From Streptomyces radicis (GTDB lineage: Bacteria > Actinomycetota > Actinomycetes > Streptomycetales > Streptomycetaceae): DNA of 64,000 nt. The first letter of the stretch is position 1, and every line of letters starts with the position of its first letter. The notes beneath the pieces were generated by a model. The model saw only the letters and a list, made by a program, of their open reading frames with translations. It had not been told where the DNA came from and made no database searches. Of the stretch, positions 16,579-25,314 are shown piece by piece. Where the stretch lies: positions 94,586 through 158,585 of the forward strand of contig NZ_RBDY01000015.1 in the NCBI RefSeq assembly GCF_003626575.1, given 5' to 3'. The translations under genes were made by a program, and so were the position numbers.

Positions 16579-17841
16579 TCAGTTGCGGGCGTAGTGCAGC
16601 CTTCCGCCCTGGGTGTCCACCAGGTAGAGGATGTCCTGGCCGCTGGCGTTGCGCCGCACCGCGAGCCGGTCGATCGGTAGCCCTGGGGCGACGGAGGCGC
16701 TGCTCCATGTGCCGCCCGACTCGGTGGCGACCCGCGCGCGGTCGGCGCCTGACGCGGTGGCGAAGTAGACGCGCTTGCCCTCCGTCTCGTCCCATGTGAG
16801 GCCGAGCGCCGCGGTGGTCTGGCCGCCCGAGTACACCGTCTGCCGCGCCCACGCGCCGTCGCGGAGGTAGGCGTACCGCACATGGAAGAGGCCGCCGCTG
16901 GTCGCCAAGCGGTAGCGGTAGGCGACCTTGGGGGAGGTGCCGTCGAGGGTCAGCTTGGCGCTCTGCACCGCGGGGCCCGCCTCGTCCTGATAGCTCTCCC
17001 CGGCCTCGATGGGCTGGATCACATCGGCACTCGCCGGGGTCACGGGGACGGCGGCCTCGGCGCCCGCGTGGTCCCTGAACACCCCGGTGGACGGGCTGTA
17101 CTTCAGGTAGGACAGCTCGTGCCTGAAGGCCGACGAGGGGGCGAGTGACCACTCGAAGAGGAGGTGCAGATCGCCCGCCGAGTCCACCTGGAGGTCGTCC
17201 GGGTAGACGGACCGCCCGTCGGCGGCGGCGAAGCTGCCGACCTTGCTCCAGGACGACGCGTCGTTGTCCCAGTGGTACAGGTTGCCCGCGCGCCGCGTGC
17301 CCTCCTGCACCCGGGCGATCAGGTAGAGGTCGCCCTCAGGGGTGCTGGTGAGCACCGGGTAGGTGACGTTCTTCCCCTGGTCGGGGAGGTCCGCCGCGTG
17401 GTTGGTCGGGGCGCCGCCCGTGGTGTCCGAACGGAAGTACCGCCACGTGTTGTTGTGCATCGAGGCGAAGACGTGGAACCGCCCGCTGCCGTCGCGGGCC
17501 ATGGACGGCTGGTTGTGGCCGATGTCGTCGGTGTACTCGGCGGGGCCGCCGCCGTTCAGCACCGGCAGCCTGCTCCAGCCGCCCGAGGGGTCGCGGCGGG
17601 CGATGGCGACGCGGTGGGTGCCGGGCTGGGAGCCCGGCTCGTTGAACGCGAAGTAGGCGTACTCCCCGGCGCCCCGGTAGGTGGCGACGGGCGTCCACCA
17701 GGCGGCCTGGTTGGAGGAGTCCATCGGATAGGGGACCTCGGTGAGGTCGGCGGGCGCGGCTGCCGCGGGGGTGCCGAGCGGCAGCACGGTGGCCAGTGCG
17801 GTCGCCAGCACGAGGAGCAGGCGCCTCAGCGGCACGTTCAT
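16579..17841 (-). CDS. Secreted BNR-4 repeat protein, possible polysaccharide lyase or glycosidase
   Basis: 420 residues from the ATG at 17841 (GGGAGATGA upstream); an upstream start at 17907 has no such site. A classical signal peptide (LRRLLLVLATALATVLPLG, then AAAA) precedes a beta-propeller-like body. Typical BNR-4 segments include DIGHNQPSMARDGSGRFHVF, SVYPDDLQVDSAGDLHLLFE and TSGGLFHVRYAYLRDG. Proteins with this domain include ulvan and rhamnose-glucuronate lyases. The divergent IclR gene and sugar ABC transporter suggest it degrades a polysaccharide whose products are imported. The precise substrate cannot be read. Confidence 0.75.
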   Translation of the reverse strand: MNVPLRRLLLVLATALATVLPLGTPAAAAPADLTEVPYPMDSSNQAAWWTPVATYRGAGEYAYFAFNEPGSQPGTHRVAIARRDPSGGWSRLPVLNGGGPAEYTDDIGHNQPSMARDGSGRFHVFASMHNNTWRYFRSDTTGGAPTNHAADLPDQGKNVTYPVLTSTPEGDLYLIARVQEGTRRAGNLYHWDNDASSWSKVGSFAAADGRSVYPDDLQVDSAGDLHLLFEWSLAPSSAFRHELSYLKYSPSTGVFRDHAGAEAAVPVTPASADVIQPIEAGESYQDEAGPAVQSAKLTLDGTSPKVAYRYRLATSGGLFHVRYAYLRDGAWARQTVYSGGQTTAALGLTWDETEGKRVYFATASGADRARVATESGGTWSSASVAPGLPIDRLAVRRNASGQDILYLVDTQGGRLHYARN

Positions 17842-17858
17842 GGAGTCATCTCCCTTAA

Positions 17859-17877
17859 CATGCATGGAACATGCGTG
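17859..17877. promoter_or_regulatory. Inverted repeat before the BNR-4 gene, probable IclR site
   Basis: 8-bp arms with one mismatch around GAA; the core is GCATG-GAA-CATGC. It shares the CATG-N3-CATG form with the site at 17989-18003. Confidence 0.5.
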
Positions 17878-17988
17878 ATGCAGGGAGCGTTGCCACATGC
17901 TGAGCACACGTCAATGCTTTCTGCGCCGCCCGGTGCAATTGATGCCCGCACGGGGGTTGACGCGGGCTCAATATACGGTCGACGATCC

Positions 17989-18003
17989 CACATGTTGCAT
18001 GTG
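17989..18003. promoter_or_regulatory. Inverted repeat before the IclR gene, probable operator
   Basis: CACATG-TTG-CATGTG, a perfect 15-bp palindrome 18 bases before the IclR ATG. A possible -35 (TTGACG, 17957-17962) lies upstream. The spacing suggests autoregulation. Confidence 0.55.
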
Positions 18004-18021
18004 AGATTCACTGGAGACGGC

Positions 18022-18861
18022 ATGGCTTCCGATCAGGGCAACAACCAGAGCGTCGAACGGGCGGTGTCCGTGCTGCGCGCCTTCCTCGCGGGACCGCCGG
18101 AGCTGCGCGTCTCCGACGTCGTGCGGCACACCGGGCTCGGCGCCTCCACCACCTCCCGGCTCCTGACCACCCTGGAGTCGCTGGACTATGTCGAACGCGA
18201 CGGCGTCAGCGGCCTCTACCGGCTCGGCGTCGCCCCCATCACCCTGGGCGGGGTCGCCCTCAACCAGCACCCGGTGCACCGCGAGGCCAGACAGCTCGGC
18301 CAGGAGCTCGCCGCCCGCGTCGGCCTCGGCGTCAACGTCGCGGTGCGCCGCTCCGCCTCGCTGTTCTACCTGCTCAACTTCGAGGGCCCGCTGGCCCCCC
18401 GCAACACCGTGCTCAGCGGCCAGCGCAAGCCCCTGCACGCCACCGGCCTCGGCAAGTGCCTGCTGCTCGCCCTCGACGCGGGCGAACGCAGGGCCCTGCT
18501 GCCCGACGAGGCCCTGCGCCCCTTCACCGCCCGCACCCTCACCAGCCACCGCGCGCTCGACGAGCACCTGGCCGAGGCGGCGCGGCGCGGCTACGCCACG
18601 GAGGTCGAGGAGTTGGCGCACGGCCGGTCCTGTGTGGCGGCGCCCATCAGGGACCGCTCAGGGGCCATCACCGCCGCCATCTCCATATCGGGGCCGCTCT
18701 CGACCGTCGATCTCGACCGCCGCAAGCGGGAGTTGGCCCGCGCAGTGATCGAGGCGGCCGACTCCGTGAGCGTCGCCCTCGGCTATGTCGGACCACCGGG
18801 GCCCGGCACGGACGCCGGGCCGCCCGCCGGTGCCGCGGCGCGCGCCGGGGGCAGGTCATGA
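18022..18861 (+). CDS. IclR family transcriptional regulator (sugar ABC operon)
   Basis: 279 residues; GGAGA precedes the ATG. N-terminal winged HTH: QSVERAVSVLRAFLAG, RVSDVVRHTGLGASTTSRLL, TTLESLDYVERD. The C-terminal effector domain has the usual LHATGLGKCLLL, YATEVEELAHGRSCVAAPIR and AAISISGP. It is first in the operon and overlaps the permease gene by four bases. It is clearly related to the IclR protein encoded at 22318-23112, which shares the VALNQ-PVHR-ARQ and EVEELA-GR-C-AAP-RDRSG stretches. Confidence 0.92.
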   Translation: MASDQGNNQSVERAVSVLRAFLAGPPELRVSDVVRHTGLGASTTSRLLTTLESLDYVERDGVSGLYRLGVAPITLGGVALNQHPVHREARQLGQELAARVGLGVNVAVRRSASLFYLLNFEGPLAPRNTVLSGQRKPLHATGLGKCLLLALDAGERRALLPDEALRPFTARTLTSHRALDEHLAEAARRGYATEVEELAHGRSCVAAPIRDRSGAITAAISISGPLSTVDLDRRKRELARAVIEAADSVSVALGYVGPPGPGTDAGPPAGAAARAGGRS

Positions 18862-19769
18862 CGCCCCTCATCGGCGCGGCCCGCCCCCGGCGCGGCGAGC
18901 GGCTGTCGAACACCGCGTTCGCGCTGCTGCTCACGCTCCCCGGCATGGCCCTGTTCGCCGCCATCGTCTGCTACCCGTTGATCGCCTCGCTGGTGACCGG
19001 CTTCTTCGAGCAGTCCCTCGTGCTGCCCGGGCGTTCCTTCGTGGGCCTGAGCAACTACCGCGAGGCGCTCCAGGGCGACTTCTGGCCGGTGCTGCGCCAG
19101 ACGGCGGTCTTCACCCTGGGTGCCACCGCGATCCCGTTCGTCCTCGGCTTCGCCCTCGCCCTCGCGTTGAACTCGGGGATCAGGGGCAGTGGCTTCCTGC
19201 GCGGCCTCTTCCTCTTCCCCTGGGTCATCCCCGGCGTCGTGGTGTCCTTCCTGTGGATGTGGATCTTCAACGCCAACTACGGGGTGCTCAACGGCGTGTT
19301 GACCCGGCTCGGCCTGATCGAGGAGTCCGTCGGCTGGCTGGGCGAGCCGGGGACGGCGATGCTCGCGGTGATCGTCACCAAGAGCTGGGCCAGCTTCCCC
19401 TGGATCATGGTGATGATGCTGGCCGCGCTCCAGACCGTGCCCAGGGAGCTGCACGAGGCGGCCGCCGTGGACGGCTCCGGGGCGATCCGCCGCTTCTTCA
19501 CCGTCACCTGGCCCGGGGTGCGCGGGGTGGCGGCGATCGCGATCCTGCTCGAGTTCATCTGGAACTTCCAGCACTTCGACACCATCTACGTGCTCACCGG
19601 GGGCGGCCCCGCCGGGTCCACCGAGACGTTCGCGGTGGCCGTGTACCGGGAGGCGTTCCACGGCTTCGACCTGGGCCGGGCCACCGCGCTCGGCGGGCTG
19701 TGGATGGTGCTGCTGCTCGGTCTTGTCGGGCTGTATCTGCGGATGTTCGAGAGGGAGACCGACCGATGA
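18858..19769 (+). CDS. Sugar ABC transporter permease (MalF-type)
   Basis: 303 residues with about six membrane segments (FALLLTLPGMALFAAIVCYP, FVLGFALALALNSG, LFLFPWVIPGVVVSFLWMWI). The EAA loop reads ELHEAAAVDGSGAIRRFFTV. The sequence is the carbohydrate CUT1 type. It overlaps both neighbouring genes by four bases and works with the permease and binding protein that follow. No ATPase gene is in this operon, so a shared MsiK-type ATPase is likely. Confidence 0.92.
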   Translation: MTPLIGAARPRRGERLSNTAFALLLTLPGMALFAAIVCYPLIASLVTGFFEQSLVLPGRSFVGLSNYREALQGDFWPVLRQTAVFTLGATAIPFVLGFALALALNSGIRGSGFLRGLFLFPWVIPGVVVSFLWMWIFNANYGVLNGVLTRLGLIEESVGWLGEPGTAMLAVIVTKSWASFPWIMVMMLAALQTVPRELHEAAAVDGSGAIRRFFTVTWPGVRGVAAIAILLEFIWNFQHFDTIYVLTGGGPAGSTETFAVAVYREAFHGFDLGRATALGGLWMVLLLGLVGLYLRMFERETDR

Positions 19770-20689
19770 GCGCCATGGACACCGTGACCCCGGCCGTGCG
19801 CCCTGCCAAGGGCGGGCCCCCCGCGCCACCCGCCCCCGCCCCCGTGAAGCGCCGACGCAGGGCCGACCAGAGGCGTTCGAGCGTCGCGGCGTGGGCGGCG
19901 GTGGGCGTGATCGGGCTCTTCGGGCTGCTGCCCGTCTACTGGATGCTCGTCACCGCCCTGAGCCCGGACGACCGGGCGTTCCGCTTCCCGCCCGACCTGT
20001 TCCCGCGGGCCGTCACGCTCGAGCACTTCCGCGCCTTCGCCGAGAACGAGGCACTGTTCCGCTACATGCTCAACAGCGTCGTGGTGGCGTCGATCACGGC
20101 GGTGCTCAGCGTCGTCGTCTCGGCCTACATGGGCTACTCGTTCTCCAAGTTCCGCTACCGCGGCCGCACATCGTTGATGAACTTCGTGCTGGCCTCGCAG
20201 ATGTTCCCGCAGGCCCTGCTGCTCATCACGCTCTACGCGGTGTTCAGTGAGTTCGGGCTGCTCAACACCTATGCCGCGCTGATCCTGTCCTTCACCACCT
20301 TCACCATGCCGCTGTGCGTGTGGATGCTGAAGGGGATCTTCGACACCGTGCCCGACGCCCTGCTCGAGGCGGCGGCCATCGACGGCGCCTCGCGCTGGCG
20401 CACGCTGCACACCATCGTCGCCCCGCTGGCGGCGCCCGGCATGGTCGCCGCCGGGCTGTTCGCCTTCGTCCGCGGCTGGAACGACTTCATCTTCGCCCTC
20501 ACCCTGGCCGACCGGGACACCCAGACCCTGCCGCCCGGGCTGGTGAACACCTACATCGGTGAGTTCCAGACGTCCTGGCCCGCGCTGATGGCGGCCTCGC
20601 TGATCGTCTCGCTGCCCGTGGTCATCGCGTTCACCTTCCTCCAGCGCTACCTGGTCGGCGGGCTCACCGCCGGGGCCGTCAAGAGCTGA
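19766..20689 (+). CDS. Sugar ABC transporter permease (MalG-type)
   Basis: 307 residues. An extended Pro/Ala-rich basic N-terminus (KGGPPAPPAPAPVKRRRRAD) precedes six membrane segments (AWAAVGVIGLFGLLPVYWML, SVVVASITAVLSVVVSAYMG). The EAA loop reads ALLEAAAIDGASRWRTLHTI. It is the second permease of the CUT1 transporter; the start overlaps the upstream stop. Confidence 0.92.
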   Translation: MSAMDTVTPAVRPAKGGPPAPPAPAPVKRRRRADQRRSSVAAWAAVGVIGLFGLLPVYWMLVTALSPDDRAFRFPPDLFPRAVTLEHFRAFAENEALFRYMLNSVVVASITAVLSVVVSAYMGYSFSKFRYRGRTSLMNFVLASQMFPQALLLITLYAVFSEFGLLNTYAALILSFTTFTMPLCVWMLKGIFDTVPDALLEAAAIDGASRWRTLHTIVAPLAAPGMVAAGLFAFVRGWNDFIFALTLADRDTQTLPPGLVNTYIGEFQTSWPALMAASLIVSLPVVIAFTFLQRYLVGGLTAGAVKS

Positions 20690-20743
20690 CCCCGACCCCC
20701 GAGAGCCGACCTTCACCGAAGAGTTGAAACAAGGAGAACTCCC

Positions 20744-22084
20744 ATGTCCAGATTCCGCACCCGCCAGGGCCTGGCGCCCGGGACAGCGCGCCCGGGGGCC
20801 GGGCTGCGCCGCCGAGACACGCTGCGCCTGCTCGGCCTCGGCGCCATGGGGGCCGCAGGCGCGGGGGCGCTGTCCGCGTGCGCGCCGTCCGGCGGCTCGG
20901 GCGGCGGCGGTGGCGACGCGTCCGCCTCCACGTTCGGCTTCTCCTCCTGGTCGCTCAACGAGGAGGCGAGCAAGCCGGTCGTGGAGGCGATCGTCGCCGA
21001 CTGGGAGAGCGCCGAGGACGTCAGCATCGACGCGGTCTCCTATCCCTACAACGACTACCTCACCCAGCTCACCCTCAAGCTGCGCGGCGGCCAGGTCACC
21101 GGCGCCGTCCAGCTCGACATCGCCTGGCTCGGCGCCCTCGCCCCGATGGGCAGGCTCCTCGACCTCTCGGACGCCGCCGCCCGCGGCGGCTACACCGAGG
21201 CCGCGCTGACCAGCGGACAGTACGAAGGGACCCAGTACGGGCTGCCCTGGACCACCGCCTCCATCGGGCTGATCGCCAACTCCACCCTGCTCGACGCGGC
21301 CGGGATCACCGAACAGCCCACCACGATCGAGCAGTTCGAGGAGGCGCTGCGCGCGCTCAAGGACCTCGAAGGGATCACCCCCTACGCCGCGGCCACCAAG
21401 GTGGCGCAGCTCAAGGACATCTTCCCGTGGATGCGGACCTTCGGCTCCACCCTGGTCGAGGGCGACACGGTCACCATCGGCGACGACGCCTCGGTGGAGG
21501 CCGTCGAGTGGTACAAGCGGCTCTACGACGACGGGCTCATCGCCGCCGACGTCGACCGCTTCGACGCGCGGGCGCTGTTCGCGCAGGGCAGGGTGGGCTT
21601 CTACGACGACGCGGTCATCGGCAAGGGCGCGACCATCGCCCAGGCGAGCGACCCCGCGCTCGCGGACGCGATGGTGCCGGTGCCGCGCCCGGTGCTCGCC
21701 TCGGGGGACGCCCCGCAGGCGCTGCTGTGGGGGCATGTGATCGTGGTGGTCGACGGCGAAGGCTCGGACGCCGCGACGGAGTTCGCGCTGCACACCACGT
21801 CCGACACCGCGACGGTCGCCGACTACTTCGAGCGCCTCGCGCTGCCGCCGACCACCGCGGAGGGCCTGGGTGACCCGGCCGTCGCGCAGGACGCCTTCAC
21901 CACCGAGTGGACCGAGCGGATCACCGCGACGGCGACCCCGGGCCCGTTCTGGCACCTCACGCAGAACGCGCAGATCGAGGAGGTCGTGGCCCAGCAGGTC
22001 CAGGCGGTGCTGGTCGGCGGGTCATCGGCCAGGGACGCGATGAACGCCGCGCGGGAGGAGATCACCGGGCTCATGGAGCGTTGA
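20744..22084 (+). CDS. Sugar ABC transporter substrate-binding lipoprotein
   Basis: 446 residues with AAGGAG before the ATG. The twin-arginine/lipoprotein signal reads LRRRDTLRLLGLGAMGAAGA, ending at GALSACAPS with the lipid-anchored Cys, followed by a Gly/Ser linker. The body is an extracellular solute-binding protein family 1 type: QLDIAWLGALAPMGRLLDLS, QYGLPWTTASIGLIANSTLL, ARALFAQGRVGFYDDAVIG. It captures the oligosaccharide for the two permeases upstream. The sugar is unknown. Confidence 0.9.
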   Translation: MSRFRTRQGLAPGTARPGAGLRRRDTLRLLGLGAMGAAGAGALSACAPSGGSGGGGGDASASTFGFSSWSLNEEASKPVVEAIVADWESAEDVSIDAVSYPYNDYLTQLTLKLRGGQVTGAVQLDIAWLGALAPMGRLLDLSDAAARGGYTEAALTSGQYEGTQYGLPWTTASIGLIANSTLLDAAGITEQPTTIEQFEEALRALKDLEGITPYAAATKVAQLKDIFPWMRTFGSTLVEGDTVTIGDDASVEAVEWYKRLYDDGLIAADVDRFDARALFAQGRVGFYDDAVIGKGATIAQASDPALADAMVPVPRPVLASGDAPQALLWGHVIVVVDGEGSDAATEFALHTTSDTATVADYFERLALPPTTAEGLGDPAVAQDAFTTEWTERITATATPGPFWHLTQNAQIEEVVAQQVQAVLVGGSSARDAMNAAREEITGLMER

Positions 22085-22140
22085 ACGGGCACGCGGCGCG
22101 GCTGGCTCGGCGCCCGCCGGGCAGGGGCGAGGCCCCGTCC

Positions 22141-22240
22141 GGCGGATCTGCTTCGGGCCCGCGCCTCCGCCAGGCCCCGAGGCATCTGCTCGTGGGGCAC
22201 CCGCCCGGGCCGGGGAGGGGTCTGCTTGTGGGGGCACCTC
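22141..22240. repeat. Three imperfect ~37-bp repeats in a convergent intergenic gap
   Basis: TCTGCT(T/C)(G/C) followed by a G-rich GGGCAC-like stretch occurs at about 22147, 22185 and 22221. The gap lies between the binding-protein gene and the convergent IclR gene. Function unknown. Confidence 0.45.
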
Positions 22241-22241
22241 T

Positions 22242-22260
22242 CAGGCCCCGGAGGGGCCTG
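22242..22260. terminator. Bidirectional hairpin terminator
   Basis: CAGGCCCC-GGA-GGGGCCTG, a perfect 8-bp stem with a 3-base loop, lies between two convergent genes. Confidence 0.7.
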
Positions 22261-22317
22261 GGGGCGAGCACCGCGTCCGACGGCGCGGACCGGCGCTCGA
22301 ACCCCGCCCGGGCAGGG

Positions 22318-23112
22318 CTAATGCAGGTAGCCGAGACCCGTCGAGATCTGGTCGGCGTACTCGATGGCCCGGCGGGCCAGCTCGGCCTCCCGCTCCGGCA
22401 GGTCGAGCGCGGACAGCGAACCGGAGACGGAGAGCGCCGCGACCACCTCGCCCGAACGGTCCCTGACCGGGGCCGCGAGGCACGCGCGGCCGAGGGCCAA
22501 CTCCTCGACCTCGGTGGCGTATCCGCGGGCGCCCACCTCGTCGAGCGCGTCGAGCAGCGCGTCGAGGCGGGTCAGGGTGCGGCCGGTGAAGGCGGGGTAC
22601 TCCTCGCCGAGGAGCGCCCTGACGTCCTCGGCGCGCCTGCCGCACAGCAGCGCCTTGCCGAGCGCCGTGGCGTGCAGGGGCGCGAGGCGCCCGGTGAGGG
22701 TGAACGAGCGCGGCGCCCTCGGGCCCTCGAAGTGGCACAGGTAGAACAGCTGGTCCCCGTGCCGCTCGGCGACGTTGGCGCCCAGCCCTGTCTCGTGGGC
22801 GAGGTTCTGCGCGACCTGGCGCGCGGCGCGGTGCACAGGGGACTGGTTGAGCGCGACGCCGGCGAGCGAGATCAGCCGGGGGCCGAGCCTGTGCAGCCCG
22901 CTGCGCTCGTCCCGCGCCAGATATCCCAACGCCTCCAGCGCGCTGACCAGGCGGGAGACGGTGGACTGCCCCAGCCCGGTCAGCTCCACGAGCTCCGCGA
23001 TCCGGCGCTCGGGGTGCTCGTCCGTGAAGTACGCCAGCAGGGACAGCGCCCGTTCCACGCTCTGGGTCCCCGCCACTGCGGTGCCCACGCTGGGATTCAT
23101 ACGCGACGCCAT
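22318..23112 (-). CDS. Second IclR family regulator, paralogue of the one at 18022
   Basis: 264 residues from the ATG at 23112. The HTH reads QSVERALSLLAYFTDEHPER, RIAELVELTGLGQSTVSRLV, SALEALGYLARD. The effector domain includes LHATALGKALLCG, YATEVEELALGRACLAAPVR and VVAALSVSGSLS. It is strongly similar to the IclR protein at the other end of the ABC operon. It diverges from the secreted glycosidase-like gene at 23278, so it probably controls that gene, and perhaps the transporter too. Confidence 0.92.
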   Translation of the reverse strand: MASRMNPSVGTAVAGTQSVERALSLLAYFTDEHPERRIAELVELTGLGQSTVSRLVSALEALGYLARDERSGLHRLGPRLISLAGVALNQSPVHRAARQVAQNLAHETGLGANVAERHGDQLFYLCHFEGPRAPRSFTLTGRLAPLHATALGKALLCGRRAEDVRALLGEEYPAFTGRTLTRLDALLDALDEVGARGYATEVEELALGRACLAAPVRDRSGEVVAALSVSGSLSALDLPEREAELARRAIEYADQISTGLGYLH

Positions 23113-23139
23113 GGATACCCCGATCCCTTTAGGAGTGCC

Positions 23140-23154
23140 ATCCAGATAGTGGAT
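23140..23154. promoter_or_regulatory. Inverted repeat upstream of the second IclR gene
   Basis: ATCCA-GATAG-TGGAT, a perfect 5-bp repeat 28 bases before the IclR start and upstream of the divergent glycosidase gene. A TTGACG box at 23204-23209 could be the -35 of the plus-strand gene, but no good -10 was found. Confidence 0.35.
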
Positions 23155-23277
23155 CCTACAGGCCATGTTCGCGGCTTCTCGCACTCCGCCCGTGCACAGG
23201 GGGTTGACGGCGTGCGCCATGTGGGAGAGGTTCTCACAAAATGAATCGCTCATGCCAATAAAGAGCCGGAGGACCAC

Positions 23278-25272
23278 ATGAAGGCGCGGGCACTCATCGC
23301 CGCAGGGACGCTCATCGTCGGCGTCATCCCAGGGGCCGCCGCGGCGGCGGCCGCGGAGCCGGACTCCACCCGCGCCGCGGCCCCCGGGGACCCGACCGCC
23401 GCACAGCCGGTCCTGCTGAACCAGAGCGGATTCGGCCTCGGCGAGCCCAAGCGGTTCACCGCGCCGCGGGCCGAGGACGGCGCGGCCTTCGAGATCACCG
23501 ACGCCTCGGGCGAGGTCAGGTACCGGGGCAGGGTGCACGGGGGCGTGGGCGACTTCACCGCGTTCGACCCGCGCGACACCGGCGACTTCGTGGTCACCGT
23601 CGAGGGCGCGGCGGGCGTCGGCACGTCGGTGCCCTTCGGGATCGGCGCCTACTGGATCGACCGGGTGTCCTACCAGCGCGCCATCGAGTTCATGTCGGGG
23701 AGCCGCTGCTACTTCGGCGACTTCACCCGCTTCGCCGACGGGCCGGGCCTCGCCAGCGACGAGTACGGCCACCGCGAGTGCATGAAGGCCGTGACCTGGC
23801 GCGACGGGGCGCACTACTCCCGGGAGATCCAGACGCTCGTCGACCTGTACTTCGTCAACCCCAGCGCGTTCGAGCAGGTCTCCGTGGACGACGCGATCTA
23901 CGAGGGGCTGCCGGTGACGCTGCCCGATGACACGCCCGAGATCGTGCGCCTCATCCACTGGGGCGTCGAGCTGCTGCTCGCGGCCGACGTCAACGAGCCC
24001 CAGCTCAAGGAGCAGTTGGCGGCCTTCGTGCACGCCTATCCCCAACTCGCCGCCTACATACCGGCCGACGTCTACGAGCGCGCCCGCGACCATGTCTTCG
24101 CCACCTGGGGCGACCCCGCGGGCGACCGCTACTACTGGCAGGCGTTCACGCCCCACACGGGCGATCTCTTCCAGACGTACACCCAGGTGGGCACGGGCAA
24201 GGGCGAGTTGCCCCCGGGCCACTCGGTGTGGCCCAACGTGATGATGTACGAGGTCGCGCTGCGCGAGGGCCGCGACGACGCCGAACGCTACCTGAACGCC
24301 GCGCGGGACCAGGCCGCTTGGCTGGTCGGCAACCTCGACCTCGACGACCCCGCCGTCACCAAGGGGCAGCGGCAGAGCGAGTATGTGCTGATCACCGGCC
24401 TTGTGCAGTTCGCCGAGGCCTACCCCGACCAGGCGCCCGAAGGCATCGAGGGGTTCGTCCGCGACTGGGCGCGCGTCGCCACCGAACGCTCGGACAACCT
24501 CTGGGACTTCCGCCGCTACTCCGACGAGCGCTGGACCATCCCCGCCTTCACCGGCGGCGGCGCCGACGACCCCAACGAGACCGGCAACGTGGCGGGCTTC
24601 GCCGCGCCCGCGCTCGCCGCCGCCCGGCTGCTCGGCGACGACGACCCGCTGGCCGACCGGCTGCGCGAGATCGCCGCGGCACACGTCGACAACCTCTTCG
24701 GCCGCAACCCCACGGGCCGCCACGCCTCGTACGACGCGCCGAGCGAGCAGGACGGGTTCGAGGGCGTCGAGCGAGGCTGGTTCTCCGAGTACCAGGGCGG
24801 CGCCGGGCTGCTGGAGAACCTGCCAGGCGTGCTCGACGGCAGCCCGAAGAACGGCCACTACCCCTTCAACCCGGGCACCGGGAACATCGGCCACACCGAG
24901 GGCTGGGTCGCGTTCAACGCCGCGTGGAACGAGTCGCTCGTCTGGCGCGCCGTCGACCAGACGCGCCTCGACGTGCTCAACCGCCGCGGCGACCCCGTGC
25001 GCGTGGTGCCCCGCCGCGGGGAGGTGACGGTGGAGCTTGCCGCGCCGCTGAACCTGGACGCCGAGTCCCTCGACCAGGGCACGGTCGAGGTCCGCGTGGG
25101 CGACCGCGCCGCCGAGGCGCTGACCGTCACCCAGACGGGGCCCAATACCACGACGTTCCGCGGCACCCTCGACCTGGCCACGCTGGGCGCGCGCCACGGC
25201 GACGAGGTCACGGTGTCCTACGGCTACGGCTCGTTCGCGGTGTCGCACTCCTTCACCGTGGTCGGACGGTAG
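23278..25272 (+). CDS. Large secreted glycosidase-like protein (CelD-type Ig domain plus alpha-toroid)
   Basis: 664 residues with CCGGAGGA before the ATG. A signal peptide (KARALIAAGTLIVGVIPGAA) is followed by an Ig-like domain of the type found before GH9 enzymes (QPVLLNQSGFGLGEPKRFTA, about residues 42-125). A long helical body (about 130-570) has aromatic-rich stretches such as DRYYWQAFTPHTGDLFQTY and GHYPFNPGTGNIGHTEGW. The C-terminal 90 residues are beta-rich. The DAGD nucleophile motif of true GH9 cellulases is not visible, so activity and family are uncertain. It probably acts on the polysaccharide whose products the upstream ABC transporter imports. Confidence 0.75.
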   Translation: MKARALIAAGTLIVGVIPGAAAAAAAEPDSTRAAAPGDPTAAQPVLLNQSGFGLGEPKRFTAPRAEDGAAFEITDASGEVRYRGRVHGGVGDFTAFDPRDTGDFVVTVEGAAGVGTSVPFGIGAYWIDRVSYQRAIEFMSGSRCYFGDFTRFADGPGLASDEYGHRECMKAVTWRDGAHYSREIQTLVDLYFVNPSAFEQVSVDDAIYEGLPVTLPDDTPEIVRLIHWGVELLLAADVNEPQLKEQLAAFVHAYPQLAAYIPADVYERARDHVFATWGDPAGDRYYWQAFTPHTGDLFQTYTQVGTGKGELPPGHSVWPNVMMYEVALREGRDDAERYLNAARDQAAWLVGNLDLDDPAVTKGQRQSEYVLITGLVQFAEAYPDQAPEGIEGFVRDWARVATERSDNLWDFRRYSDERWTIPAFTGGGADDPNETGNVAGFAAPALAAARLLGDDDPLADRLREIAAAHVDNLFGRNPTGRHASYDAPSEQDGFEGVERGWFSEYQGGAGLLENLPGVLDGSPKNGHYPFNPGTGNIGHTEGWVAFNAAWNESLVWRAVDQTRLDVLNRRGDPVRVVPRRGEVTVELAAPLNLDAESLDQGTVEVRVGDRAAEALTVTQTGPNTTTFRGTLDLATLGARHGDEVTVSYGYGSFAVSHSFTVVGR

Positions 25273-25277
25273 GTCCG

Positions 25278-25298
25278 GGGCGCCGGGCCGCCGCGCCC
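25278..25298. terminator. Hairpin between convergent genes
   Basis: GGGCGC (25278-25283) pairs with GCGCCC (25293-25298) around a 9-base loop, just after the glycosidase stop. Confidence 0.45.
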
Positions 25299-25314
25299 GT
25301 TCGGCGTCGCCAGG

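Noticed and set aside
22290..22320. tRNA-like GCTCGAACCCC stretch
   Set aside because: No cloverleaf could be drawn around it; it is part of the repeat-rich gap.
23113..25248. Long N-terminal extension of the second IclR protein (976 residues in total)
   Set aside because: The extension is antisense to the glycosidase-like gene and crosses the promoter region. The IclR HTH starts properly at 23112.
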